Shown: positions 26,007 to 34,312 of the stretch, in pieces | Layout: each line of letters begins with the position of its first letter | Numbering within the stretch: position 1 is the stretch's first letter | Assembly (NCBI RefSeq): GCF_004116495.1 | Contig: NZ_PDKC01000018.1 | Span: 1-58,746 of the forward strand | Source: Arcobacter sp. CECT 8985 | Lineage (GTDB): Bacteria; Campylobacterota; Campylobacteria; Campylobacterales; Arcobacteraceae | DNA: 58,746 bases | Direction: 5' to 3' | Translations under genes and position numbers: made by a program | The notes under the pieces: model-generated | Seen by the model: only the letters and a program-made list of their open reading frames with translations | Told to the model about the DNA's origin: nothing | Database searches by the model: none

Positions 26007-26573
26007 TTATTTTATTTTTATTGGAAGTAAACTTAAAAAACTCAAAGCCTCTGGAAGTGAAAATTGTGCATTTTTTAAATCATTATTTTTAGGATTAATA
26101 AGATAGTTTCTTGAAGTTTCAAAGTTTGCTTTTTTTAGATTGTTATTGATAAACACAGTAAGTTCCAAATCACAATTATCAAATAATGAACCTTCTAAAT
26201 TACACTCTTCAAATCCACAATCTTTTATAACTGTATTTATAAATTTCATCTTTCTTAAATCTAATAAATGAAATGAGTTTTGTGAAATATTACAATCATT
26301 AAATTTTATATCAAAAGGTTCATCACAATTACTCCAAGAAATCCCTATAAGTTTTGAGTTTTCAAAAGTGATATCATTAAAAATACAAGATTTTAGAATA
26401 CTTAAAGACAAATCACATCCAATAAAAGTACACTCAGTAAATTTACAACCAATCATAATACTTTTAGAAAAATCGCAATTTTTAAAAGTACAATTATCAA
26501 AATAGATTTTATGCAATTCTTTTTCTTCTAATTTATTAAACTCTTCTTCCCAATAATCATCAGTTTTAAGCAT
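26007..26573 (-). CDS. Pentapeptide-repeat protein
   Basis: This 188-residue protein is built of pentapeptide repeats (FKNCDFSKSIMIGCKFTEC and similar, with C/F at every fifth position), which fold into a right-handed quadrilateral beta helix. Many Cys residues occupy the A(D/N)LxX positions. Some members mimic DNA and shield gyrase from quinolones; most have no known role. There is no signal peptide. AAAAAGAGAAAT precedes the ATG. A specific role in drug resistance is not supported by the sequence alone. Confidence 0.88.
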   Translation of the reverse strand: MLKTDDYWEEEFNKLEEKELHKIYFDNCTFKNCDFSKSIMIGCKFTECTFIGCDLSLSILKSCIFNDITFENSKLIGISWSNCDEPFDIKFNDCNISQNSFHLLDLRKMKFINTVIKDCGFEECNLEGSLFDNCDLELTVFINNNLKKANFETSRNYLINPKNNDLKNAQFSLPEALSFLSLLPIKIK

Positions 26574-26673
26574 ATTTCTCTTTTTATTTCCATTTTAACA
26601 TATTAATATTAAGTTATATTGGATTTTTTTTGAAAATTAAGTTTATTTTAAGCAATAAAGACAAAAATTATTG

Positions 26674-26820
26674 TACAATGTTTTTACACAAAGATGGTTC
26701 GAGTTACATCTTTAGTATGCTTTATTGATAACTTTGTTATACAGTACAATCAACCTAAAAGAAGAATCTCTCATTATTTTAATAAGACCATAATTGATAC
26801 AAAATTAAAAAGGAATTACA
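26674..26820 (+). promoter_or_regulatory. Promoter and structured leader of the cold-shock gene
   Basis: A TACAAT -10 (26674-26679) is followed by a 5' leader of about 135 bases. This holds the hairpin AAAGATG/CATCTTT (26690-26713) and further complementary stretches. Long structured leaders that control stability and translation by temperature are known for cspA-type genes; here this is inference. Confidence 0.5.
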
Positions 26821-27042
26821 ATGGCAACATTAGTAAACGGAACAGTAAAATGGTTCAATAGCGAAAAAGGTTTCGGATTTATTGAACAAGAAAACGGTGG
26901 AAAAGATGTATTCGTACATTACAGACAAATTAATAACAATAATGGTTATGGTAGAGTTTCTTTAGAAGACGGACAAAAAGTAACATTTGAAATTGCTCAA
27001 GGTGAAAAAGGTCCACAAGCAGAAAACGTTACTGCTGTATAA
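26821..27042 (+). CDS. Cold-shock domain protein (CspA family)
   Basis: This 73-residue single-domain nucleic-acid chaperone has [18 protein letters not shown] with RNP1 (KGFGFI) and RNP2 (DVFVHY). It binds single-stranded RNA and DNA and melts mRNA structure in the cold. The motif [22 protein letters not shown] carries a small loop insertion typical of the group. AAAAAGGAATTACA is the binding site and a long structured leader precedes it. Confidence 0.97.
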   Translation: MATLVNGTVKWFNSEKGFGFIEQENGGKDVFVHYRQINNNNGYGRVSLEDGQKVTFEIAQGEKGPQAENVTAV

Positions 27043-27051
27043 TTTTAAGTT

Positions 27052-27075
27052 TTAAGTAGCAAAATTGCTACTTAA
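27052..27075. terminator. Terminator of the cold-shock gene
   Basis: TTAAGTAGCAA and TTGCTACTTAA form a perfect 11-bp stem just after the stop. Convergent with the HAD gene that ends at 27086. Short T runs follow. Confidence 0.7.
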
Positions 27076-27085
27076 TTCGCTTTTC

Positions 27086-27553
27086 TTAATTTCTCAACGT
27101 TGCAATCAATCGATTTTTATCTTTCAAAAAACCAAATACATCAAATATAGAATTTACTAGAATATCAGAACTTAATAAAGTTTGAGTACATAACCCTTCG
27201 TCTTGTAAAATTGAAATACCAATAATAGACTCTTTTAACATTAAAGTATCATTTCTTCCATTTCCCACACAAAGTGTAGTTTTTGAATCTAAACTTTTTA
27301 TAAATTCCAATTTTTTTTCATCTTGTTTTTCTTTACTTATAGTAATAACTTTGCAATTAGTATTTTTTAATTCACGCTCAACACTTCCATAAGTATCAGC
27401 AGTAATTACATAAAAATCAAAATATTTAGAAAATTCATTTATCATTTTATCTACATTTTCAATTAATTTACCATCAATTGCTATTGTTCCATTATAATCA
27501 AATACTATATTTTTAAGTTCAAAACTTTTTTTACTAGGTATATCTATTTTCAT
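27086..27553 (-). CDS. HAD family hydrolase (P-type ATPase-like)
   Basis: This 155-residue protein has HAD motif I FDYNGTIA (D19, then Asn at the usual second Asp position), motif II-like YVITADTYGS, and motif IV GNGRNDTLML. The Asn at the second position and the overall look resemble the soluble P-type ATPase-like branch. The substrate is not known. It is the last gene of a five-gene operon; its ATGA overlaps the GNAT stop by four bases. Confidence 0.86.
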   Translation of the reverse strand: MKIDIPSKKSFELKNIVFDYNGTIAIDGKLIENVDKMINEFSKYFDFYVITADTYGSVERELKNTNCKVITISKEKQDEKKLEFIKSLDSKTTLCVGNGRNDTLMLKESIIGISILQDEGLCTQTLLSSDILVNSIFDVFGFLKDKNRLIATLRN

Positions 27554-27981
27554 TTTACTTTCTCAAACTTCATTTCTAATTCTTCTTGATTTGTATTAGA
27601 ATCAATTTGTTCTTTAATAATATTAAAACCATTTGATAGATAAAAATTGCATGCTTTTTTATTCTTTTTATATACAGTAAGAAATAAAGTATCATTTTTA
27701 CTTTTTGCATCATCTATCAATTTTTTACCCAATCCTTTAGATTGATATTGACTTTTTATAAAAATTGCAGCCAAAGTAGTTTTGTATAAAGAATAAAATC
27801 CTACAATTTCAGAATCTTTTTCAATAACATAAGTTAAAGAATTTGGAATATAAATATCTTTCATATTTTGCACTTGTGATTCCCAAAAACTAGAACTTAT
27901 AAAATTATGTGCAATTATAGATGCTTCTAACCAAATATCAACAATTTTATTAATATCTTGTTTGTTTGCTTTTCTTATCAC
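27550..27981 (-). CDS. GNAT family N-acetyltransferase
   Basis: This 143-residue acetyltransferase has the acetyl-CoA loop QYQSKGLGKKLIDDA and the later FLTVYKKNKKACNFYLSNGF typical of GNAT enzymes. The open frame reaches back to 28044, but the start is most likely the GTG at 27981. It lies one base after the stop of the EamA gene, with AGAAGG about 11 bases upstream, and the protein then begins at the usual IRKANKQD. Substrate unknown; RimI/RimL-like or small-molecule acetylation is possible. Confidence 0.87.
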   Translation of the reverse strand: MIRKANKQDINKIVDIWLEASIIAHNFISSSFWESQVQNMKDIYIPNSLTYVIEKDSEIVGFYSLYKTTLAAIFIKSQYQSKGLGKKLIDDAKSKNDTLFLTVYKKNKKACNFYLSNGFNIIKEQIDSNTNQEELEMKFEKVK

Positions 27982-27982
27982 T

Positions 27983-28852
27983 TCAAGAAACCTTCTTTTT
28001 TCTACTAACCAAAATACCACCAATAACAATAAGTATAATACCAATTAAAGTATAAATATCAGGAATCATATCACCAAGTAAAACACCAAAACCTATTGCA
28101 AAAGGAATATTTGTATAACTTACAACACCAATAATACTTGCTTTACTTAAACTATAAGCTCTTGTTAAAAACCATTGAGAACCAGTAGATATAACTGCCA
28201 TCAATAAAACAAGAATCCATATAAAATAATCTGCATGTACTTTAAAATGTGCATAAGGAGTAAAAGATAGTATTACTGGAATAATCACACCTACACCCAT
28301 AAAAGATAACATAATAACTCTTGCATCATAAATATCTTTTATTTTTTTTATTGTGGCATATGCTGCTGCTGCAAAAAAACCACCTAATACTCCAAGAATG
28401 TGTTCATACGATATCTCTATTCCAAATGGTTTCATTATAAAAATAATTCCTAAAAAACCTATGATTAAAGCAATAAAAGTATTAAAACTTATTGACTCTT
28501 TCATCAAATAATAAGCTAATATTGTCACAAAAAAAGGTGATGTCTTATTTAATACAACAGCTTCACCAAGAGGAATAGTAGCAATTGTAAAAAAGAACAA
28601 AATCATGGCTAAACTACCAAATAAACCCCTTAAAAAAAGCAGATGTAATTTTGAAGTATCTATTTTAATATGAGATTTTTTTATACTAAAAATCACCATC
28701 ATTGCACCTAATAAATTTCTATAAAAAACTATTTCCATTGGATCCATATGAAAAGATAGATATTTTGCAATAGCGCCATTTACTGCTCCAAGTAAAGCAC
28801 TTAATAGCATAAATAAAACGCCTTTGTCTATTGATTTAAATTTTTCTTGCAT
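27983..28852 (-). CDS. EamA family drug/metabolite transporter
   Basis: This 289-residue inner-membrane protein has ten helices made of two repeated EamA units, with GAVNGAIAKYLS near the start and PFFVTILAYYLMKE in the first repeat. The family exports metabolites or amino acids; the substrate is not known. AAGGA lies about 15 bases before the ATG, at the end of the upstream helicase gene. It is in the middle of a five-gene operon. Confidence 0.92.
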   Translation of the reverse strand: MQEKFKSIDKGVLFMLLSALLGAVNGAIAKYLSFHMDPMEIVFYRNLLGAMMVIFSIKKSHIKIDTSKLHLLFLRGLFGSLAMILFFFTIATIPLGEAVVLNKTSPFFVTILAYYLMKESISFNTFIALIIGFLGIIFIMKPFGIEISYEHILGVLGGFFAAAAYATIKKIKDIYDARVIMLSFMGVGVIIPVILSFTPYAHFKVHADYFIWILVLLMAVISTGSQWFLTRAYSLSKASIIGVVSYTNIPFAIGFGVLLGDMIPDIYTLIGIILIVIGGILVSRKKKVS

Positions 28853-28857
28853 TAAAA

Positions 28858-30087
28858 CTATTTTAATCCTTGTTCTCTTAATTTATCTTTTTTACTTTTT
28901 CTTTTACCCTTTGTTGGTTGAGGGCCTTTTTGTTTTTTTTGTTCTTTAAAAGTAAAATCAAATCCGTCAATTTGTTCTTTTTTTATATCAAGTTTATATC
29001 TTTTTTCTATTAATTTAAAATGAGCTAAATTATCATTGTCTAAAAATGATATTGCAGTTCCACTCTTCCCTGCCCTTGCAGTTCTTCCAATTCTATGTAT
29101 ATAATCTTCTGTACTTCTTGGCAAATCATAATTTACAACACAATCAATATCATCAATATGTAATCCTCTTGAGGCAATATCAGTAGAAAAAAGTACACGA
29201 ATTTTTTTATCTTTAAAATCATCAAGCGTAAGAATCCTTTCTTCTTGAGTTAAATCTCCATGAAAAGACTCTGCACTAAAGCCATTTTTTCTGAACTTAT
29301 AAGCTATATTATCAGCTGCTCTTTTTGTTGGCATAAAAACTAATACTGATTTAAACTTATTTTTCTTTATTAAATATCTTAACAATGCACTTTTATTCTG
29401 TTTATCTACAAGTATTGCTCTTTGTATTACTTCTTCTACATGTGATGTTTTACTTTTTATTTCTACTTTTTTTGCACTTGTAGTTACTTTTGAAGCTATA
29501 TCTATAACTTTTTGTGAATATGTTGCTGAAAAAAATAGATTTTGTCTTTGTGTTGGAAGATGTTTTAAAAGTACATCTAACTCCTCTTTAAAACCCAAAT
29601 CAAGCATTTTATCAGCCTCATCCAATACAAAATATTCAAGATTAGATAAATTGATCTGTTTTTTATCTATAATATCAAGTAATCTTCCTGAAGTTGCAAC
29701 TACTACATCACAACCTTTTTGAATCTTTAAAAGTTGATCTCCTATTCCCTCACCACCAATAACTGAAACAATAGAAGGTTTATGAGTAAAAAATTGACTC
29801 ATATTTGAAAAAGTATCAGCAATTTGTAAAGTCAATTCTCTTGTTGGCGCTAATACCAATACTTTTATCTTTGCTTTTTTTTCTATTTTATTTTGTTTTA
29901 AAAGTTCTAATAAAGGAATTACAAAACTTGCAGTTTTTCCACTTCCTGTTTGTGCTTGTGCCATCACATCTTGTTTTGTTTTAATAAGAGGAATAACCTC
30001 TTTTTGTATATCTGTTGGTATTTTATAGTTATTTTTTTCTAATGCTTTATTTAGCTCTTTAGATAAATTAAATATATCAAATGACAA
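28858..30087 (-). CDS. DEAD-box RNA helicase (RhlE-like)
   Basis: This 409-residue RNA helicase has all core motifs: Q motif IPTDIQ, AQTGSGKT, PTRELTLQ, VLDEADKMLD, SATYS, HGDLTQEER, STDIASRGLH and HRIGRTARAG, then a basic tail (KKQKGPQPTKGKRKSKK). It is likely involved in ribosome assembly or RNA turnover. The start is TTG with AAAGGA five bases before it. It follows the pseudouridine synthase gene by 17 bp and precedes the EamA gene by 5 bp, so it is in the same operon. Confidence 0.95.
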   Translation of the reverse strand: MSFDIFNLSKELNKALEKNNYKIPTDIQKEVIPLIKTKQDVMAQAQTGSGKTASFVIPLLELLKQNKIEKKAKIKVLVLAPTRELTLQIADTFSNMSQFFTHKPSIVSVIGGEGIGDQLLKIQKGCDVVVATSGRLLDIIDKKQINLSNLEYFVLDEADKMLDLGFKEELDVLLKHLPTQRQNLFFSATYSQKVIDIASKVTTSAKKVEIKSKTSHVEEVIQRAILVDKQNKSALLRYLIKKNKFKSVLVFMPTKRAADNIAYKFRKNGFSAESFHGDLTQEERILTLDDFKDKKIRVLFSTDIASRGLHIDDIDCVVNYDLPRSTEDYIHRIGRTARAGKSGTAISFLDNDNLAHFKLIEKRYKLDIKKEQIDGFDFTFKEQKKQKGPQPTKGKRKSKKDKLREQGLK

Positions 30088-30104
30088 ATTTTTCCTTTTG
30101 TTTT

Positions 30105-30680
30105 CTAATAAAATTTTTTAAGTAATTCTTTCTCTTCATCAAGTGAAAGAAACCTATATTTCCCTAATTCTAAGTCAAGTTTAAAACTTCCAATACTAAC
30201 TCTTTCAAGTTTCAAAACTTTTAAAGGTGTTCCAAATTTAAAGTCTTTCATTGCCCCAAAAAGTCTACGAATATGACGATTTTTACCTTCATCTATGCTT
30301 ATTCTTAACTTTGTTTTTGCTCCACCAGTACCTATTTTTTCTACTTGTAAAGCTTTTAATAATCCATATTTTGTATCTATACCTTTTAAAGCTAATGAAA
30401 TATGTTCATCTGTAACATACCCTCTAACCCAAATTTCATAGATTTTTATACAATTTTTTGGCTTTGTTAAAAAATTTCCTACTTTTCCATCTTTTGTAAA
30501 AAGTAGCAATCCTCTTGATTCCAAATCCAAACGTCCTATAGGCATCCACTCATCTTCATAAACCCAACCAGGAAGAAGATCATAAACAGTTTTTCTTCCT
30601 AACTCATCTGAACGAGTAACAACATACCCTTTTGGTTTATTTAAAGCCAATAATTTTGTCGAATTTTTTGTTGTATTCAT
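30105..30680 (-). CDS. rRNA pseudouridine synthase, RluE/RsuA family
   Basis: This 191-residue enzyme has the catalytic Asp in PIGRLDLESRGLLLFT and the family blocks LALNKPKGYVVTRSD and ITIDEGKNRHIRRLF-like (here ISIDEGKNRHIRRLF). It has no S4 domain, as in RluE, which modifies 23S rRNA. The exact site is not predictable. AAGGAACAAACCTT precedes the ATG. First gene of the operon that runs on to the DEAD helicase. Confidence 0.92.
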   Translation of the reverse strand: MNTTKNSTKLLALNKPKGYVVTRSDELGRKTVYDLLPGWVYEDEWMPIGRLDLESRGLLLFTKDGKVGNFLTKPKNCIKIYEIWVRGYVTDEHISLALKGIDTKYGLLKALQVEKIGTGGAKTKLRISIDEGKNRHIRRLFGAMKDFKFGTPLKVLKLERVSIGSFKLDLELGKYRFLSLDEEKELLKKFY

Positions 30681-30853
30681 AAGGTTTGTTCCTTAGGTTT
30701 TAAAAGAGAAATTGAATTAAGATTGTTAGTAATAATTAATATTGAGTTTTCTTCTTATTCAAGACTCTTAAAAAAACAAAAGTTTTATTAAGAGTATTAA
30801 AACCTTTTAATTAATATGTATTATATATTTAAAAGTCTTAATTTAATGATATT

Positions 30854-31162
30854 TTAGTAGTTATAACTTTTATTATTTCCAGTTGACTTCTCTTCACATT
30901 GTTGATTATAAACTCTTGCTACATGAACCATACTAATAAGCTTTATTAGAGGTTTTAGTAAAAATTGTGCACTTCCTACGATAAATAGCCAAGTACCACT
31001 TTTCATTAAAGAGTCATACAAAAAGAAAAAACTACCTATCAAAAACCAAAGAGCAATAAAAAAATCATTTATTGCAACTAAAAATTCATATCTTCGTTGA
31101 ATAACAATATGTCGGTTTCCAATATCAACATCTAGTTCATTTTCCTTCTCATAAAAAATCAA
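30854..31162 (-). CDS. YrhK domain protein
   Basis: This small membrane protein matches the YrhK-like domain: RYEFLVAINDFFIALWFLIGSFFF, then GTWLFIVGSAQFLLKPLIKL (key: INDFFIALWFLIGS and LFIVGSAQ). It has two membrane helices and unknown function. The open frame begins at a TTG at 31204, but a TTG at 31162 has AAAAAGGA at the right distance and gives a 102-residue protein starting MIFYEKENELD, which I prefer. It is preceded on the same strand by a small basic protein gene. Confidence 0.82.
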   Translation of the reverse strand: MIFYEKENELDVDIGNRHIVIQRRYEFLVAINDFFIALWFLIGSFFFLYDSLMKSGTWLFIVGSAQFLLKPLIKLISMVHVARVYNQQCEEKSTGNNKSYNY

Positions 31163-31222
31163 TCTAAATCCTTTTTTTATCTTTTTTACAATATAAAATA
31201 ACAAAAAGTTATAAAAATAATT

Positions 31223-31384
31223 TTAATTTTCTGTATTAGAATTTTTATTTTCTGATGATTCAGAAATTTCCTCTTCTATTTTATTCTCTTTATTAGCTAA
31301 TTTTTTAAGACGCTTTTCCTCTTTTTTCTTCTGTTTTTCAATCTCTCTTGCTCTTTTTTCATAGTTATAATTTGGTTTTGCCAT
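31223..31384 (-). CDS. Small basic/charged protein (53 residues)
   Basis: This short frame encodes a 53-residue, highly charged helical protein (begins MAKPNYNYEKRAREIEKQ, then runs of Lys/Glu and a Ser/Asn-rich end). Similar MAKPNYxxEKRxRExxKxKKxEEKRxRK small proteins occur widely in proteobacteria with no assigned role. An AAAAAGGACGTAC sequence before the ATG is an adequate binding site. It lies between the YrhK gene and the HTH gene. Confidence 0.75.
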   Translation of the reverse strand: MAKPNYNYEKRAREIEKQKKKEEKRLKKLANKENKIEEEISESSENKNSNTEN

Positions 31385-31556
31385 GTACGTCCTTTTTTAG
31401 TATATAAACTAATAGAACAGTTAATTATTAAAAATATACCAAATGCCCTAAAAATCTAAGTTTTTATAATAACTTAGAGTATAACAAAGTTTTTGATATT
31501 TTTTCTTAAATATAAAGTATTGTGATTTTTTTAGTTATAAAAGTAATTTAATCAAT

Positions 31557-31562
31557 TATAAT
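31557..31562 (+). promoter_or_regulatory. -10 box before a 17-codon frame
   Basis: TATAAT on the plus strand, followed by AAGAGAAGAAA and an ATG at 31591. No annotated plus-strand gene follows within the next 1.4 kb, so this promoter would drive a very short transcript or an antisense RNA to the HTH gene. Confidence 0.35.
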
Positions 31563-31590
31563 CTTACAGCATAATAATAAAGAGAAGAAA

Positions 31591-31644
31591 ATGAAAAATA
31601 TGCCCTCAATCATCTTTCTTATTCTCCATTTAATACAGACATAA
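31591..31644 (+). CDS. Possible 17-residue hydrophobic peptide
   Basis: A short frame reads MKNMPSIIFLILHLIQT, preceded by AAGAGAAGAAA and a TATAAT box. Its end overlaps the 3' end of the convergent HTH gene. Short hydrophobic peptides of this kind occur in type I toxin-antitoxin systems, but a frame this short can arise by chance. Low confidence. Confidence 0.25.
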   Translation: MKNMPSIIFLILHLIQT

Positions 31645-31966
31645 CAGTAGCTCTACTTGTATTTAATTCTTTTGTTATTTTGGTTATATTTATATCACCA
31701 CTATTAGTATAATAGTTTTCATCATCTAACATACGTAAAATCTCATCTTTTTTATCTAAAAGCTCTTGTGATGTTGCTCTTTTGGCAAATGTAAAATCCT
31801 CTTCACTCATAGTTTTCATAGCTTCTAAATCTCTTTTTATTGTTGGTACTGTAACACCAAGTTCTTTTGCTAAATCTTTTGCTTCTTCTATACCATTTGA
31901 TATTAGCTCTTTTATAGCTATTCTTCTTGTTTTGATTTTACGTCTACGATGATATGAAATTTTCAT
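31619..31966 (-). CDS. Small helix-turn-helix DNA-binding protein
   Basis: This 115-residue protein has a very basic start (MKISYHRRRKIKTRRIAIKEL) and two segments with helix-turn-helix character: AKDLAKELGVTVPTIKRDLEAM and ITKITKELNTSRATVMSVLNGE (each shown in part). Both resemble DeoR- or LuxR-type recognition helices. There is no ligand-binding domain. Its ATG lies two bases after the stop of the upstream 2-hydroxyacid dehydrogenase, so they are cotranscribed. The target is not known; autoregulation of the pair is a guess. Confidence 0.72.
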   Translation of the reverse strand: MKISYHRRRKIKTRRIAIKELISNGIEEAKDLAKELGVTVPTIKRDLEAMKTMSEEDFTFAKRATSQELLDKKDEILRMLDDENYYTNSGDINITKITKELNTSRATVMSVLNGE

Positions 31967-31968
31967 CT

Positions 31969-32913
31969 TTAATAACCCTTTTTTATATCTATTGAAATCG
32001 GGATTATTCCTTTTTCATAATATTGCTTAAGATTTTTTGAAACTATTTTTGAAGCACTTGCCATATCTGTTGGGCCAGAGATATGTGGTAAAATTGTTAT
32101 ATTTTCATTTTCCCATAACAAAGAGTCGCAATTAAGAGGCTCTTCATAAAATACATCCAAAATAGCATGGGAAAGCTCAGATTTATTAAGTTTTTCAACT
32201 AAATAATCATAGTCAATAATTCCAGCTCTTGCAAAATTTATTATTGAAGCATTTGAATTAAGTAAATCTAACTTTTGTTTATTTAGTAAATTATTTGTTT
32301 GTTTTGTTAAAGGTAATAAACAAACTACAATATGGGCTAATTTAAGTGCAGTTTCTAACCCTTCATCTCCATGATAAGTAATAACCTCATCTATTTGTTT
32401 TTTACTTTTTGACCATCCTAAAACATTAAAACCATTCTTTTTTAATTTAAATGCACTTGCAAGTCCTAATTTACCTAAACCTAAAATTAAAATATTTTTA
32501 TCTTTTGATAGTGTTTCTATATGAGGTTTCCATATTTTTTGTCTTTGTTGACTATGGTATAAATGCATATTTTTATGTAAATATAAAGTCCAAGCTAAAA
32601 CTGATTCAGCCATGGTATTAGATAAAACTGGATCAACCATACGCACAATTTGAAAGGAAGGATTTGGTATTGAATCAAGAAGTTTTTCAACACCAGCCCA
32701 AAGACTTTGAACCCATTTTAAATTTTTCATTTGTAAAATATTTGAGGGATTAGGATTTGCGATAATTGCAAACTTTGCATTTAATTTTTGTTCTTTTGAT
32801 AAATCATCAAATAGTACAATATTATATTCACTCATTTCATCTTGTAAGTATTTCAACCACAAGTGTGTTATTTGTCTATCTGAGCCACTTACAAAAGGAA
32901 TTATTTTTTTCAT
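31969..32913 (-). CDS. D-2-hydroxyacid dehydrogenase (GhrA-like)
   Basis: This 314-residue NAD(P)-dependent dehydrogenase has the loop LGLGKLGLASA, catalytic Arg in NFARAGIID, Glu in VFYEEPL, and His in LPHISGPTD. The divergent N-terminal half with WVQSLWAGVEKLLD is typical of the glyoxylate/hydroxypyruvate reductase A branch. AAAATGGAGTATT precedes the ATG. The small HTH gene follows after two bases. The substrate is probably glyoxylate or a related 2-oxoacid. Confidence 0.9.
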   Translation of the reverse strand: MKKIIPFVSGSDRQITHLWLKYLQDEMSEYNIVLFDDLSKEQKLNAKFAIIANPNPSNILQMKNLKWVQSLWAGVEKLLDSIPNPSFQIVRMVDPVLSNTMAESVLAWTLYLHKNMHLYHSQQRQKIWKPHIETLSKDKNILILGLGKLGLASAFKLKKNGFNVLGWSKSKKQIDEVITYHGDEGLETALKLAHIVVCLLPLTKQTNNLLNKQKLDLLNSNASIINFARAGIIDYDYLVEKLNKSELSHAILDVFYEEPLNCDSLLWENENITILPHISGPTDMASASKIVSKNLKQYYEKGIIPISIDIKKGY

Positions 32914-33071
32914 AATACTCCATTTTTCTTTTATATTCTATACATATTTATAATTTTATTTTATCATAAAGTTTATTATTGAAATTAGTATAACATCTCA
33001 AACTTTCTAATTTTTAAAGTTATATAAAATTAATAGAAAAAAATTGTTATAATTCCACAGTAAGGGTAAAA

Positions 33072-34289
33072 ATGAATAAAACAATCAATTTAAAAATAAA
33101 ATCGAGATTTGTAGAAGAGTACCAAGATAAATATCCACTTATCCAAAAAGAGATTTTTCAAAATATTGAAGATTTAAATGAAGAAGGAATTATTATAAAT
33201 CTTCTTTCACCAAATAATAAATTTATAGCAAAAGGATATTATGGTAGACAAAATAAAGGATATGGATGGGTTCTATCATACAATAAAGAAGAACAAATAG
33301 ATAAAACATTTTTCATAAATAAAATAAAAAATGCAATAACTTATAGAAAAGATTTTTATGAAGATGCAAAAAATAATATTACAACTGCATTTAGAGTTTT
33401 AAACGGAGAAGGTGATAAACTAGGTGGACTTACTATAGATTATTTTGATGGATACTATATGCTTACTTGGTATAGCTTAGGTATTTATAGTTTCAAAAAT
33501 ACAATATTAGAAGCATTACAAGAGGTTTTAAAACAAGATAAAACATACAAAGGTATCTATGAGAAAAAAAGATTTGATACAAAAGGACAGTATCTAGATA
33601 GTAAAAGTGATTTTGTTTGTGGGCTTCAGGCCCCTGCCCCAATAATAGTTCGTGAAAATAACGTCAACTTTGCAGTATATTTAGACGATGGTGCAATGAC
33701 AGGAATATTTTTAGATCAAAAAGATGTAAGAAAAAATATACGAGACAAATATGCAAATAAAAAAACAATGTTAAATGCTTTTTCATATACAGGTGCATTT
33801 TCTATTTATGCTGCCTTAGGTGGTGCAAAAAAAACAACAAGTGTAGACTTAGCCAAAAGAAGTCTACTTAAAACAAGTGAGCAATTTGAAGTAAATAATA
33901 TAGATGTAAACTCTCAAGAAATAATAGTTGATGATGTTTTCAATTACTTTAAATATGCCGTAAAAAAACAGTTTAAATTTGACATGGTAGTACTTGATCC
34001 ACCAAGTTTTGCAAGAAGTAAAAAAATCACATTTAGTGTCTCAAAAGATTATGTAAAACTTTTAAAAGAAGCTATTCAAATCACAAATAAAAATGGAATT
34101 ATTGTAGCCTCTACAAACTCAGCAAACTTTGGAATAATGAAGTTTCGACAGTTTATAGAAAAAGCTTTTAAGGAACTAAAAGAAAAATATGAGATTTTAG
34201 AAACATTCTCTTTGCCAAAAGATTTCAAAGTTGATGATAATTTTAGACAAGGTAATTACCTAAAAGTAGTCTTTATCAAAAAAAAATAA
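33072..34289 (+). CDS. Class I rRNA (cytosine-C5)-methyltransferase, RlmI-like
   Basis: This 405-residue protein has an N-terminal PUA-like RNA-binding region (about 1-75, with NNKFIAKGYYGRQNKGYGW), an EEHR-like middle domain, and a SAM-methyltransferase fold with LNAFSYTGAFSIYAA and the catalytic DPPSFARSK motif. It likely methylates a cytosine of 23S rRNA as E. coli RlmI does at C1962. Length and order match RlmI. Good signals: TATAAT at 33047 and AGGGTAAAA before the ATG. Confidence 0.92.
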   Translation: MNKTINLKIKSRFVEEYQDKYPLIQKEIFQNIEDLNEEGIIINLLSPNNKFIAKGYYGRQNKGYGWVLSYNKEEQIDKTFFINKIKNAITYRKDFYEDAKNNITTAFRVLNGEGDKLGGLTIDYFDGYYMLTWYSLGIYSFKNTILEALQEVLKQDKTYKGIYEKKRFDTKGQYLDSKSDFVCGLQAPAPIIVRENNVNFAVYLDDGAMTGIFLDQKDVRKNIRDKYANKKTMLNAFSYTGAFSIYAALGGAKKTTSVDLAKRSLLKTSEQFEVNNIDVNSQEIIVDDVFNYFKYAVKKQFKFDMVVLDPPSFARSKKITFSVSKDYVKLLKEAIQITNKNGIIVASTNSANFGIMKFRQFIEKAFKELKEKYEILETFSLPKDFKVDDNFRQGNYLKVVFIKKK

Positions 34290-34312
34290 AAAGAAGTATT
34301 GAGTGAATATTT

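Noticed and set aside
26007-26573. Quinolone-resistance (Qnr-type) protein
   Set aside because: The pentapeptide repeats are present, but length and loops do not identify a gyrase-protecting protein, and the neighbours give no support.
26697-26713. GGTTCGAGT resembles the T-arm of a tRNA
   Set aside because: No acceptor, D or anticodon arm can be formed around it. It lies in the leader of the cold-shock gene, between a -10 box and the start codon.
27982-28044. Hydrophobic N-terminal extension of the GNAT frame
   Set aside because: It overlaps the end of the EamA gene on the same strand in another frame. The GTG at 27981 follows the EamA stop with a binding site and starts the usual GNAT fold.
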